64,000 nucleotides of DNA from Lineus longissimus (Eukaryota > Nemertea > Pilidiophora > Heteronemertea > Lineidae): positions 62,001 to 126,000 of the forward strand of contig NC_088323.1 of the NCBI RefSeq assembly GCF_910592395.1, read 5' to 3'. Below the pieces are notes generated by a model, which searched no databases, was not told where the DNA came from, and was given only the letters and a program-made list of their open reading frames with translations. This document shows, piece by piece, positions 49,088-60,600 of the stretch. The translations under genes were made by a program, and so were the position numbers. Numbering within the stretch: position 1 is the stretch's first letter; each line of letters opens with the position of its first letter.

Positions 49088-50500
49088 CTATCTATCATTT
49101 GCCTCCTTCACAGTTACAACAGGCTCCAACATCTTGAGCAAGGCATTTACAAGTCCTGTTCGCTTCAAAGACTAGTCAACTCAAAGGAATTTACAAACAC
49201 TATTGATGGGTAAGATTTTGTGACTCAAGTTCTTGCACTATCCATGGCAAACTAATGCAAGTCCTAAGGTTTTTGCCATTATCAAACGCCTGCAAATATA
49301 CATAATTCAGGAAGAAGCTCACCACATCTTCCACATTTACTTGGACAGCATTGCACAACTCTTGGTGATCCGGAGTAACATGACATTCTTGTCCTGCCAA
49401 ATACTTCGAAATACCATGAACCACTCTGCATTTTGAACTGAAATTGGCACACAGTATCTTCAGATACCCAAGGCGGACATTGTTCACTTCCGTCACCTGC
49501 TTCAGAGAGACAAGGAGCTTGAATGTCTCGGTCGTCTTGTGCTCCAACAATGGCTGCGGAAGTCCCAGCCATCATGCCAACTGGAAAAGTGATGTGTCAA
49601 TCTCGGCCATTATAGAGCTCAACAGGTGAAACATCCCAGCCCAGTTATTGTAAAGTTGTCCTTGCTGTCACAGGAGTAGACATCCATGGTGGATGTGAAG
49701 GGAGGGGACATTGTGAAGATTTCGTTACTGTGACACGAGTGGACATCCACAGAGGATGCAGGGGACAGATACCCAATCTGGTTGTTGTCCTCGTGTGAAG
49801 GGACATCCAAAGAGGATGCGAGTTGTCTTTGCTGTCAGTGAATGGTGGTTGTGAAGGCAGGGGACTATCTCCCAACCAGATTGTTGTCCTGGCTGTCACA
49901 TGAAGGCACCTCTATGGTGGTTGTGAAGGCAGGGGACAATCTCCCAACCAGATTGTTGTCCTGGTCGTCACATAAAGGCACCTCTATAGTGGATGTGACG
50001 CGGTTATCACATCAATGAATATCGCCAGTTGGTGTGAAGTAAGGACAGTTCAACAACCGTCAGGAGATATATGAAACTCAAACTGTCACAACCATTTACA
50101 CTCGGCCCATCAGTGCACAACTGAATTCCTTCGAAACTGCATGGTCTGACAATTTGAGCACCTGGCCCAATGGTGGATTTCCCACGATGGAGACCAGGTT
50201 CTTCCTGCCTGGCACCGCTATAGACTCGGTTACAATCCTAATGTTGAATACATGTTCCTTGGAGTAGAAGTGTTTCACCATTCTTTAGAGTCCAGAGTAA
50301 TGCTATCACAATAACTAATGCTACAAATTGTTCCAGATTTATCTTTATTCACTTGCAATAAATCAGCGATACAAGTTAATCGAGGAGTTCTTCAGGAATG
50401 CAATTGTTCTTCCAGGCCACGAATGCAGATGGATGTTAGCTTGGAGATCACTTCACCTGTTCCTTTGGAGCTGATGGCCACAACAACACGATCAACAGGT
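49088..50500 (-). pseudogene. Unassigned minus-strand gene or gene relic
   Basis: I do not recognise the protein. Coding character is clearest in 49323..49553: a 77-codon, phase-0 block (acceptor ttccgcag, donor gatgtg|gtgagc) with many CTG/AAG/GTG/CAG codons and a helical pattern (LLEHKTTETFKLLVSLKQ, VRLGYLKILCANF). A possible next exon, 49088..49171, joins in phase (RTGLVNALLKMLEPVV) and ends in TAG. Reading 49553 upward in the same frame meets a TGA, then an ATG opening MAEIDTSLFQ, so either an upstream exon is spliced in or the frame is broken. More coding-like minus-strand blocks are at about 50096-50220 (NLVSIVGNPPLGQVLKL) and 50397-50500 (RVVVAISSKGTGEVISKL), but I could not join them. 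It may be a small gene, a relic, or chance. Confidence 0.35.
49640..50010. repeat. Degenerate repeat block
   Basis: Imperfect copies (about 65-75 bp) sharing ccagattgttgtcctgg and gtgaaggcaggggac. Older and more diverged than the other arrays. It lies between the coding-like blocks of the unassigned segment. Confidence 0.6.
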
Positions 50501-51439
50501 CAGCTTGCAGCCTCATTTTCTAAACATATCTTGAATACTTACCTGGGCGTGTTTAACGTTTGTCAGCTGTTTCCACGAGAGTCAACTGTTTATGGATATA
50601 ACACATTACACAATGCCCACTTTAAATGAAGCGTGGGATTAAACCTAACTACCAGATACGATTGTAACTGCTATAAGCTCATGTATAGGAATACTTTTTT
50701 ATAAGGGACAGCCACATTGTGAATGTCGCAGACATATATTATGGGGATGGCTGGTGGCAACCATGATTGTTAGGTGTTGGGAGGACATTGTTTTCAAACT
50801 ACTTTGGGAGCACATGACGGAGGAAACCTGGAAACTTAGGCCCCCTACAAACGCAGACAATATTTGAAATTAGCAGTTGTAAAACGGCTAAAAGTGACAG
50901 TTATATACCTGAATCCAACTCCAAGAGGTAAACAATGGCCTACACATGATCAACTCCAGCAACTCAAAGGAAACACTTTCCAAGTGTAAAGGTACTGTTT
51001 TTATGTATTGAATATTAATACCAACTTTCTATGCTGTTACTCCACCAACATTTCATATCAGACTAAGATTTGTAACAATTTGATAAGACACCTTTATACC
51101 GACTAAATGTCATAAACTTAACATATTCAACAGACCAACGATATAGGCCATTGTTTACTCTCTGAGCAGAAATCTTCTTTCTTCAAACTTCAATCTCGAA
51201 CTCTCCTCTTCTATCTTCAAAAAACTCATTTTCTTTCTTCAAAACCCTCATTTTCTCTCTTCAAACTTCATTTCTTCAAAAACTTCAAACTTCACTTTCT
51301 TCCAACCTCACTTCTTCAAAACTTCATTTTCTTTCTTCAAAACTTCATTTTCTTTCTTCAAGCCTTGATAACGACAAAGAATAAGATTAGAATGATGAAG
51401 AGAAAGAACAAAAGATCACGTGTGACAATGACTTGATGT
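50501..51439. other. Intergenic, low-complexity tract
   Basis: No gene recognised. About 51180-51365 is a pyrimidine-rich imperfect repeat of ttctttcttcaaaacttca. Confidence 0.5.
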
Positions 51440-51445
51440 TTTATT
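51440..51445 (-). terminator. Candidate poly(A) signal of TRA2 (AATAAA)
   Basis: AATAAA on the minus strand, about 1.1 kb past the TRA2 stop codon. The sequence between is AT-rich with no open frame, consistent with a 3' UTR. Confidence 0.5.
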
Positions 51446-52551
51446 AGCAATTAATACATTCACTCTCGTCTACATCATGATCTATCTGCACTACTTGTAA
51501 ACTAACGAATGATGACAATGGTACAGTTCATTGTAAAGTTAATATTGAAATACCTCAAGCAATTATGGGTCCCTCTGAGAACATTTCAAAAGAAGCCTTG
51601 AATACATTAACAAGCAGCTACAGACATAGGCAATGCATGAAGGCAGAGGTCAGTGAAACTCGACCAAAACCAAACTCTTTACAGCTTGTTTGATATGAAT
51701 GAAGAACCAAAAACTGGACTTGAAGCATGAATAAAAGTAACATGGTCGGCCAATGTCTTGAATGGCTTGCCACAGATGATATGACTGACAAACTTTTCTG
51801 GAATGCAGAATTAGGCGCTGGTATCGATTTTGACTCAGCCTAATGGTTTTCCAGCTTGTGAAGTAAAGAAAGTGCCCACGTCATATATTTCATCATGAAC
51901 CAACATTTAAAAAAAACAGAGGTTAAATCAAAGCATAGAAAGGCACAGAGTGTGCAAACTACTGTAAAGGCACAAAGTCTTCTCATACTAGAAGATGATA
52001 ATGCCATAGTTACAATCTATACAACACTATACAATAAGCAGCAGAGAGGTTGGATCCAGCCCCTTCCAAACTGGTACAAGCTAACAGAGACCTAAAAGTT
52101 ACAAGGGTAAAAATGCTACTGATTTCATGTTACTTGAATGATGAGGCAGAGTTTATCATTGACCATCTCTCAGTATCATGAAACCAGTCACTTAGGAAAG
52201 ATGGTAAAGAAATGATGAATATACTGGTATACTGCAAATACACTGCACTGTCAAGAGATTAGACGACAAGTGGTTTTCTTTGATGTGTTCCAGGTCAGAA
52301 AGACAACAACTAAAGTGTGCATGGATCTGTCATTTTAGTGATTAGAAATGGAAGAAAAATAGTCTTGAAGAAGAATGAAATATTTACAATATTGTCCCAA
52401 TTGAGTGCATTATGTAATGATTGACTGCGACACTGACCTACACTGATCCAATGTGCTGCTGAAGATCAGTGACCTTCACTCATCAACAACACTCTCGTTC
52501 AAACATCAGCAATGTATCGTATCGGTGATAGAGGGCGCTGTTGTCACAAAC

Positions 52552-55500
52552 TCAATAGCGGCCTGAAAGAACAAGAGATCTCATTGAATATTTATTCCCA
52601 ACAGAGATGAGGGGATACAAATGATACTGTAACATTTTGTGGCAGGTTATTAGCCCCTGCAGTGCCGACTGTAAGCCATATAACTGTGCTGTGGCAGGTC
52701 ATTTGCCCCTGCACGGCAGCAGTGCCGACTAAGCCATATAACTGTGCTGTGGCAGGTCATTTGCCCCTGCACTGCCGACTGTAAGCCATATAACTGTGCT
52801 GTGGCAGGTCATTTGCCCCTGCACAGCAGCAATGCCGACTAAGCCATATAACTGTGCTGTGGCAGGTCATTTGCCCCTGCACGGCAGCAGTGCCGACTGT
52901 AAGCCATATAACTGTGCTGTGGCAGGTCATTTGCCCCTGCACAGCAGCAGTGCCGACTGTAAGCCATATAACGGTGCTGTGGCAGGTCACTTGCCCCTGC
53001 ACGGCAGCAGTGCCGACTGTAAGCCATATAACGGTGCTGTGGCAGGTCATTTGCCCCTGCACGGCTGCAGTGCCGACTGTAAGCCATATAACTGTGCTGA
53101 TCTATTTTGCACAATAGTCTGCCCATGCATTATCTTCTACGGCTCGGCTGCATCCAGTCGTTACAATAAACACTACTCACGTGGTGAATAAGAGCGTGAC
53201 CTTGACCTTGAATACCTCCGTCTGCTGCCCCGGTATCCTCTCTCTTTATAAGGCGATGGCGAGCGCCCTCTATCACCTCGATATCGACTGCTGTAACCAC
53301 TGCCTGTGGGTTTACCAAGGTATATGCCAGGGGTGGGCGTATGAGCACGCTCAGTGATGGAGAAATCAACTCGAATACGTCGACCGTCGATTTCTTGACC
53401 ATTACATCTTTCTTTCGCCTGAAATAGTGTTTATAATTGATACATAAAATCTCTACTTATTTTTGTCAATTCAATCTCTATATTCCCCAAATCAGCTTCA
53501 CATAATTGGCTCTGGCGTTTAACGACTGATGGCATTGAGATGTTTCAGCCTCTTCTTTCTTCCAGAAAGATTTCCCATCCACCAGTAAAGGTGATCTTGG
53601 TTACTGGGTGGTGCAAGTATGGTTGTTGCTTTTCTGGGCCACCCTTTATAGCTCAAGTAGATCGCTTACCTCAACTGCATCTGCAGTGTTTTTGAAATAT
53701 ACGAATGCAAATCCTCGTGACCTGCCCGTCTGATGATCGTAAACGACCTGCACCTCATCAATCGGTCCGTAGCGATTCAACACCTCCCTCAAGTCTTTCT
53801 CCTGGGTGTACAAGCTCAGGCCAAACACACCGATACATCGACTCTGCTCTGGTTCATCTCGTTTACCAACATGGCGGCGTCTGTTTGACATCGGTGATCG
53901 GCTCCGACTTCTATAGTAACCACCTCGGCGTCGGTCACTGAAATGATTCACAAAATTGATCAACATGCAAACTTAATCATTGCAACAGCCTTGATCAGCA
54001 TAGCCAGGCAGATTGTGTAGCTTTCCAGTTCCACTTTGCTGTCAGCTTAATAGTTCCAATGGTTCAATGACCCCACACATCATTCAAAGAACCAAAATGG
54101 CCAAGACAGAAATGAATGCACTTACTGGTACGATGAACGGTACCTAGGACTCCTTGATCTCGACCTGGAGCGAGATCGCGAATAACGTCGACTGTAACCA
54201 TGACCGTAGCTACGTGACCTTGACCTGCTGTATGATCTACGATATGACCTTGACCTTGAACGACTGTAGCGTGGAGATCTGGATCGAGATCTCTCAGATC
54301 TTGGACTGTGGGTATGAGATCGCTTTTCCTGCAAAGAAAAGGGTCACCACGGTTGCTAAAGATGTAACAATTTCATGGCGTAGTGGTCTGTTCTACCGAG
54401 GTCATTTTTGCCCATTAGCCCCCTCGTGCAATGTAAGTTGTAACATTGGTTTGAACAGTTAACAAGTTATTACTATTACTAGTAGCACTAAATTGCCCTA
54501 ATTTTAACCATATATAGTAATAGTAATGGAGGGATTCAGCCATGACGCAATGAAGTACAAAATTGCCGCCATAACTTAGTTTATTCAAACACGTAGTTTG
54601 ACTGTTGTGTTTTATGTGGAATAAGCAAATAACCTTTTGGAGAACAGAACACTAGAAATGTCTTAAAAGTAGAACTGTCGAATCAAAAAATGAACTTTAA
54701 ATAACAAAGCAAAATATAAACCATGCCATGCTGAGATCATATTATCACTACTTAACTGTTATACTATCATTGATCTCAGGCCTTTCCTTTTTAATTCGTG
54801 ACATATCAGGCTTTACATCTTCAAGGGAGCTATTTTTGGTATCCCATGCCCGCTGAAAATCACAAGTCGAAACTAACCAAATTAGATTTTCTGTAAACTA
54901 GCCATTTTAGGCAAATTGTTCAAGTTTTACTCATGCCAGGAAGGCCACCCCACCTCAAACACAACTTCCAGCATGTCGGCACACCTACCATGCCTACATT
55001 CGCCTGAAACACTGTCATATAGATTAACATGATTCAAATGTATTGTGTAGTTTTAATTAGAAGTAAACTGGCAGAACAATAGCAAGTGATTTTGGGATGT
55101 TAAAGGAACCCTGATATTCCCTGGGTGTCGCACTATTGAGATCCAAACCAAGAAAACCCAATAATAAACGAGCTAAGCTGTTAGAATGTGGAGGGTAACA
55201 ACCCTACCAACTCCCACCTGCATGACCAACAGTTTAACACAACCACCACTCACTTACCTTTCGAACCATTTCGTCCTGAAAGTTTACAATGACAATGCCA
55301 AATGAAGAGTTTGAAGAAAGTGCCCCTCCAGACCCACACAGCACAGGATTCGAGGCCAATGTCGATAAATAAATTGAATATTGTCATTGCGGGTTAGGTT
55401 TAGTTAGCTCTTCCGGGTCCCAAATCCCCAGTTCAGCCAATCCCTTCCTGATAAACAAATTCGGAACGAGTTTAGAATCCCCGATCACACCCCAAAAAAA

Positions 55501-56217
55501 GGTCATCGGTTGACTAACCAAGCACCACTGTGCAATGGATTTATAGTTGAATGCGATCAAACTACGTCATTTCCGATCGGGGATTCTAAAGTTTAGCCAC
55601 AAATTCTTGTGTCCAAGTAAACACTCAATGTAATGTTAAATGTACAGTGCCCGATATGGACAAAAGGTTCCACACGGGCCACATGGCCTGGATGGCAATG
55701 TACACTTCCACCTGGAACCAAGAATTTGTTTATCAACTGTCAACAAGGGTATGGCCTAAACTGGGGGAGCAGACCGAAACGAGTTTACAATCCCAATTCA
55801 CAGCCCAAAAACAGGTCATCAGTTGCCAAAAGAAGCGCCACTGTTCAATGGATTTACTTAAATGCCATCAAACTACGTCCTTTCCAATTGGGGATTGTAA
55901 ATTTGAGCCATTACGCCATTGCATTACTAGACCAAACAATTTCTGTATGGCAAAGACATACCTCATCTGGCTCTAGGACAAACGCGTTTGTAGGTTTATG
56001 AATTATTTTACATGCGGCGCTCCATATTTATGCCATGCACTATCCAATACACATTACAATGTATTGGTCCTTACCGTCCATGGTACGGTGTGGAGGACAC
56101 ATACTAGGCAAATCAATGAAAAGAAACCACATAATTCACACGGACTCTCCGCACTTAATGCAAAATGTTTGGGTTATAACTATTCTTTACCTCTCGATAG
56201 TCTTCTCTATCACTCAT
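52552..56217 (-). CDS. TRA2: Transformer-2 (TRA2) splicing activator
   Basis: TRA2 proteins are nuclear SR-like factors that bind GAA-rich exonic enhancers and promote exon inclusion. CDS is complement(join(52552..52562, 53181..53418, 53670..53937, 54126..54328, 55258..55275, 56191..56217)): 765 nt, 254 aa plus stop, all phases compatible. Layout: short acidic start (MSDREDYRE), RS1 domain about residues 16-105, one RRM about 117-195 (RNP2 near IGVFGL, RNP1 RGFAFVYF), the TRA2 linker HTPTPGIY, and RS2 to the end. Key matches to vertebrate TRA2A/B are [11 protein letters not shown] and [15 protein letters not shown]. The frame could stop at a TAG (53173-53175) just after the fifth coding exon, but splicing at CAC|gtgagt to an 11-nt coding tail gives SYSPRRY, identical to the vertebrate C-terminus, so I chose the spliced form. 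A vertebrate-style Gly-rich stretch after the RRM is missing. Confidence 0.95.
52650..53100. repeat. 60-bp minisatellite in TRA2 last intron
   Basis: About eight copies of a 51- or 60-bp unit (marker ctgtggcaggtcatttgccc), filling most of the intron between the RS2 exon and the final coding segment. Open frames on both strands (87-131 codons) are repeat translation. Confidence 0.95.
54329..55257. other. TRA2 intron 2
   Basis: No supported exon. Vertebrate TRA2 genes carry an autoregulatory poison exon in this part of the gene; I could not identify one here by eye. Confidence 0.4.
55258..55275 (-). CDS. TRA2: 18-nt TRA2 microexon
   Basis: aactttcag|GACGAAATGGTTCGAAAG|gtaagt on the minus strand encodes DEMVRK in phase 0 between MSDREDYRE and EKRSHTHSP. 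Skipping keeps the frame, so it could be optional. It contains GAA-type motifs like TRA2's own binding sites and an internal ATG. Confidence 0.7.
55463..55598. mobile_element. MITE-like element, copy 2 (136 bp)
   Basis: Same family as 41022-41157. Inverted ends are TTTAGAATCCCCGATC and GATCGGGGATTCTAAA. A perfect 8-bp target duplication, ACAAATTC, flanks it (55455-55462 and 55599-55606). It lies in TRA2 intron 1. Confidence 0.85.
55776..55909. mobile_element. MITE-like element, copy 3 (134 bp)
   Basis: Third family member, also in TRA2 intron 1 and 177 bp from copy 2 in the same orientation. Inverted ends read TTTACAATCCCAATT and AATTGGGGATTGTAAA. Flanks AGCAGACC and ATTACGCC match only partly, so the target duplication has decayed or the insertion differs. 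Confidence 0.75.
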
Positions 56218-57099
56218 TTTATACGGTTCAACTCTCACTGCGTGGTAAATAATCGGTTTTGAATGGAAAAGAACTGGACGAAACGACAAGTTTTACACTC
56301 CAGCGTCAATCCGCAATTTCCCTAAGTTCCGATGTGGCTCCCCATCATCAATTGACCAATCAGCGTGGATCGCATCGGAAAGTAGTACATTCAGATATCA
56401 ATGCGTGGTCTCACTGTCCAGTAGGGGTACGAACTGCGCAATCAGAATGTAGTTCCTCTGATATCATGAAGTAAAGTAGTTTCTGGCGAACATTCTGATG
56501 AACTGTCAACCTCATATGGAAACCGGCGTGATTTTGGGGATCCAATTAACCCACTGAGCCAAGAAACGCGGTGGACGCGTGAAATTAAGACAATTATATT
56601 GCCAATTGGGCACATCCTGAGAGTATCGGGTGTTCTTAGCGCTAGATCCTACGTCCCGCACTGTGGTGAGAGAGCAACGAATTCTAAAATTTCTGATATT
56701 CTCAGGATGATTGGGCCGGACAATCACGGAAAACCCCAAATATTATACATTTCTTCCTGAATAATTCTTACAGTGACCATTCTCCCGTGAAAGACAGTTG
56801 CTTACGCTACACAAAAAAATTCAAAAAATCGAGGGTCAACCATTGAACTTATGAGATATGTTGAATTTTGCACAAATCAGCGTAAAACGCACCAACTGGC
56901 ACTTGACGGCATTTCAACACGGGGCCGACGCACATCCCAAGTTCAGTGTACACATACGTCGGCAACAACAGTAAAATGCGTAGTTTCTTGGTAGCCACCT
57001 ATTGGGTAGCACTTCAGGTTTTTCCCAAAACAACTGCTAAATTAACACTTGCGTACTGTGAGAACCAAGAAATCAATGATCTTTTAGGAACTTTGGCTA

Positions 57100-57260
57100 G
57101 GGCTTGCCTGCGCATGAATGCCTTGTTGTCATGGTTGTGCACCGCCTCGCCAATCTCCGTACATAGACAGCGCATGCGCTGTGTTTGGAGATTGAGTGAG
57201 TATTTGGTCACGTGAGGGAAAGCCTGAGCGTGATCATCACCCAATTCTTCGCCCACGTGT
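57100..57260. promoter_or_regulatory. Divergent promoter region, TRA2 / ICE2
   Basis: GC-richer patch between divergent genes with a perfect NRF1 core palindrome GCGCATGCGC (57170-57179), two CACGTG E-boxes (57209-57214 and 57254-57259) and CCAAT boxes (57150-57154 and 57241-57245). ICE2 starts about 0.4 kb downstream and TRA2 about 0.9 kb away on the other strand. An untranslated ICE2 first exon is likely, because its ATG is preceded by an acceptor-like ctccaggtttcag. Start sites are not determined. Confidence 0.5.
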
Positions 57261-57643
57261 ATTTGTTTTTTTTGGTCAAAATTCGTCATAAAATCTTTTG
57301 TCCTGGGTCGTTCAAATGATGACATATTCTTGATTCTCAATTTATGGCCCACTTGATACACAACGCTGAATTAGATAGAAATGGGCGACGAATGGTCTCA
57401 AGGAATCAATTGGTAATTTTTGGTCAAAATTATATGGCGTGCCATATCAGCAATATAAATGATCAATCATATTGGCAAACAAGAGAAAAACTGACTGCTG
57501 ATTACTAAGATTCCGCTAATTGACATGAAGGTGATCTTATTGGCCTCTTTGATGACGGACTAAGTCCTGCTTCTATTTCAGCCATAAACCGAGGTCAAGT
57601 GGGTTTTTCCTCCTAATCTCATATTTTCTCCAGGTTTCAGTAC

Positions 57644-60600
57644 ATGGCGAGTTCATCGTGTGGGAAGAACTTCTTCTTCTCTAAAAGCAGTTTCGATCAG
57701 TATTCGGCCAAAAAAAGTTTTGAAGAATCTTTGGATGAAAGGATTGCTGATATCACCAAATATAAATCGAACGAACCTGTTGAACAGAATGATGCAAAGT
57801 TTCCTGAACCTGTTTGTGCAGCCAGTCATTGCAGTGACACCCATGAATTACCAAAGACAAAAGAGACTTGCAAATGGAATCCAGCTGAAAGTGCCCCCAA
57901 AAGTGCCCTCCATGAGAAAAAAGGTGGTCTGCCTCCAGAGAAAAAAGTGTTTTCCCCTCCTGAGAAAAAAGGTGTTACCAAGGAGTCGGATCAGGATGCT
58001 GTTAGCTGGAAGCAGCATCGACTCAAGATAACTACCAGGCCAGACTTGGATAAGCCGGGATCAAGACAGACGAGACCAGACATGAATGTCATTTCAGAAA
58101 CACCCTTCAAGTATTCATACTTGGCTCCTCTGAAGAATCCCCGGATACCATATCCAAGGGAGTCCAGCCTCACTCATGAAGAACACAAGAGATACCTTGA
58201 GCTGTTCACACATTTTGTGGCCTATGTACCAAGTAATCCGACTCCAGCAGAAATCAAAGATATTCTCATTTTCAAAGTAAGTATGAATCTATTCCTGCTT
58301 TTAGTTTCTATCATCCTTCATTAGTACACGGTATTGTAGTGGAGTTTTGATGGGAAACAGCCAGGGTCACCAAAGGGAGTCCCGGAGGCAGTTATTGGAA
58401 TGAAACGTTGAGCAACTTGAAAAACTCAAGGAAGGACCATGAAGGATCAAACTTCTGTTTGTTTTTGAAAGATGAGAATTGAGGAAAGGCTATTATTAAC
58501 TCGTTCATGACAGCCTAACTGTTGTTTCATGAGAAGCTATTGAGTGTATTCATAATATCAAATGGTCATCAAGCTTCTACTGATGAGATATATAGTGTAT
58601 CAAGCTTCTACTGATGAGATATATAGTGTATCAAGCTTCTACTGATGAGATATATAGTGTATCAAGCTTCTACTGATGAGATATATCGTGTATCAAGCTT
58701 CTACTGATGAGATATATAGTGTATCAAGCTTCTACTGATGAGATATATAGTGTATCAAGCTTCTACTGATGAGATATATAGTGTAGGCCTGATGTTCTCT
58801 GTTGATACAGGAGCTTCAGATGAAGGTTGGTGCTGAGCAAGAAGAGTTCATGAAGTATCTGGAGGAGGCAGCGGACAAGTGTATTGAAGACTATGTTCAC
58901 ATTCAGCCAGAGGCGCGAGAATTTAGTGAGGTGGGTTTGGTTTTACCTGCTGGCTCGCACATTCCGGATTCAAGCTCAACCTATCTGGAGAGCATCACAT
59001 GTCTGAGTTGCATATATTCAGCTCTCAGGGATGGAATCTATATTTGGCCATCTCTGTCAGCTAGATATCCATTTGCTCTTGGGTGATGAGAAGAAAGTAG
59101 GTGCCTTGCTCAAGGACACATGATGTCCCAATTATGAGCGCGGTGCTCTAACCGCTATGCTACTGATCTTCCCAATCTATGAACGGCTCTCCATTACAGG
59201 CACTTCTGACAACAAGATTGAAGCGCTCCTCTCACTATCCTCGTCTTTACTTCCCCTCGGAGACGATATCACTCCAACTGAAGAGACCATTTGATGCCTC
59301 CACTGCTCCGGTCCTATCATGTCAAGCAACACTTCTCCAACTGGTAAGTCATATGACTTCTTCAGTAGTATCCAGTGGCCTACTTACTTTTGTGGTAGTT
59401 TCTATGAAACCATCTGCTCCTGAAAGAGAAGGGTCAAGGGAAAGAGAAGGATCAAGGGAATTATGTGTGATCCTGTTAACTATTTAACTTCACCTTGTTT
59501 GCAGGGTCCAACACCTAAAGTGGTCCTGCCCACGATCTCACACCAGACAAAGCCGAAAGCTTCTCTTGAGTATGACAAGTTATGTAAACGATATCCACCG
59601 AGGGAACTCAGCGAGGGAAAGACAAAGGCATGGAGCAAGGAGGTAGGTAATGATATCAGAATCATACTGGACAAGTTTATTATAAACGGTGTTGATCGCG
59701 TTTGTTGACTAGCTTCTATACCAATTGGGCTTACTCAAAGTAAGGCTGTTTTAACAGCTTGGGCTATGTTTGATGTCGGACACCTTCATCTACCACCCCT
59801 CCCCCAATCCCCCCCGACCTGTACATTTATTAATGAGATAATTGATCTTCCCCTCCTGGCCTCATATTACAGGATCTGAGCTCTGATGTGAATGCCGAGA
59901 AACTCGCAATACAATATGGCGCGGATGTTGTCCTGTCAGCAGGTGGCGTGACTTGCATCATGAACAATCATGGCCCGGCGTACGAACGGGATTGGGAGAT
60001 ACCAATTGTCATCAAGGAATATGTTGTTGATGGTAAGTTTTCGCGGGTTGAATTGTTGTTGTTCCACAACTCTAAGTCTCTTTCATTACCTGTCCACTCA
60101 TTATAGTATGTTTGACAATCACGTTGTCGCTTTCAGGGTCACTTCCACCTCTCATTAAAGAATTCCACTGTCCCGTCAGAAATAACCCTTGTCTGGAAGT
60201 GGAGATTATAGAGTTTTGAGATTACAATATAACAGTATTATTGTACTGGACCTGCCTCAGTGTGTACCCACTCGACCTGCCTCAGTGTGTACCCACTCGA
60301 CCTGCCTCAGTGTGTGCACACTCGACCTGCCTCAGTGTGTACCCACTCGACCTGCCTCAGTGTGTACCCACTCGACCTGCCTCAGTGTGTACCCACTCGA
60401 CCTGCCTCAGTGTGTACCCACTCGACCTGCCTCAGTGTGTACCCACTCGACCTGCCTCAGTGTGTACCCACTCGACCTGCCTCAGTGTGTACCCACTCGA
60501 CCTGCCTCAGTGTGTACCCACTCGACCTGCCTCAGTGTGTACCCACTCGACCTGCCTCAGTGTGTACCCACTCGACCTGCCTCAGTGTGTACCCACTCGA

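Noticed and set aside
53173-53180. TRA2 stop codon TAG as the true end
   Set aside because: Splicing at the overlapping donor gives SPRRY with an exact phase match, the vertebrate end. Kept as a possible isoform only.
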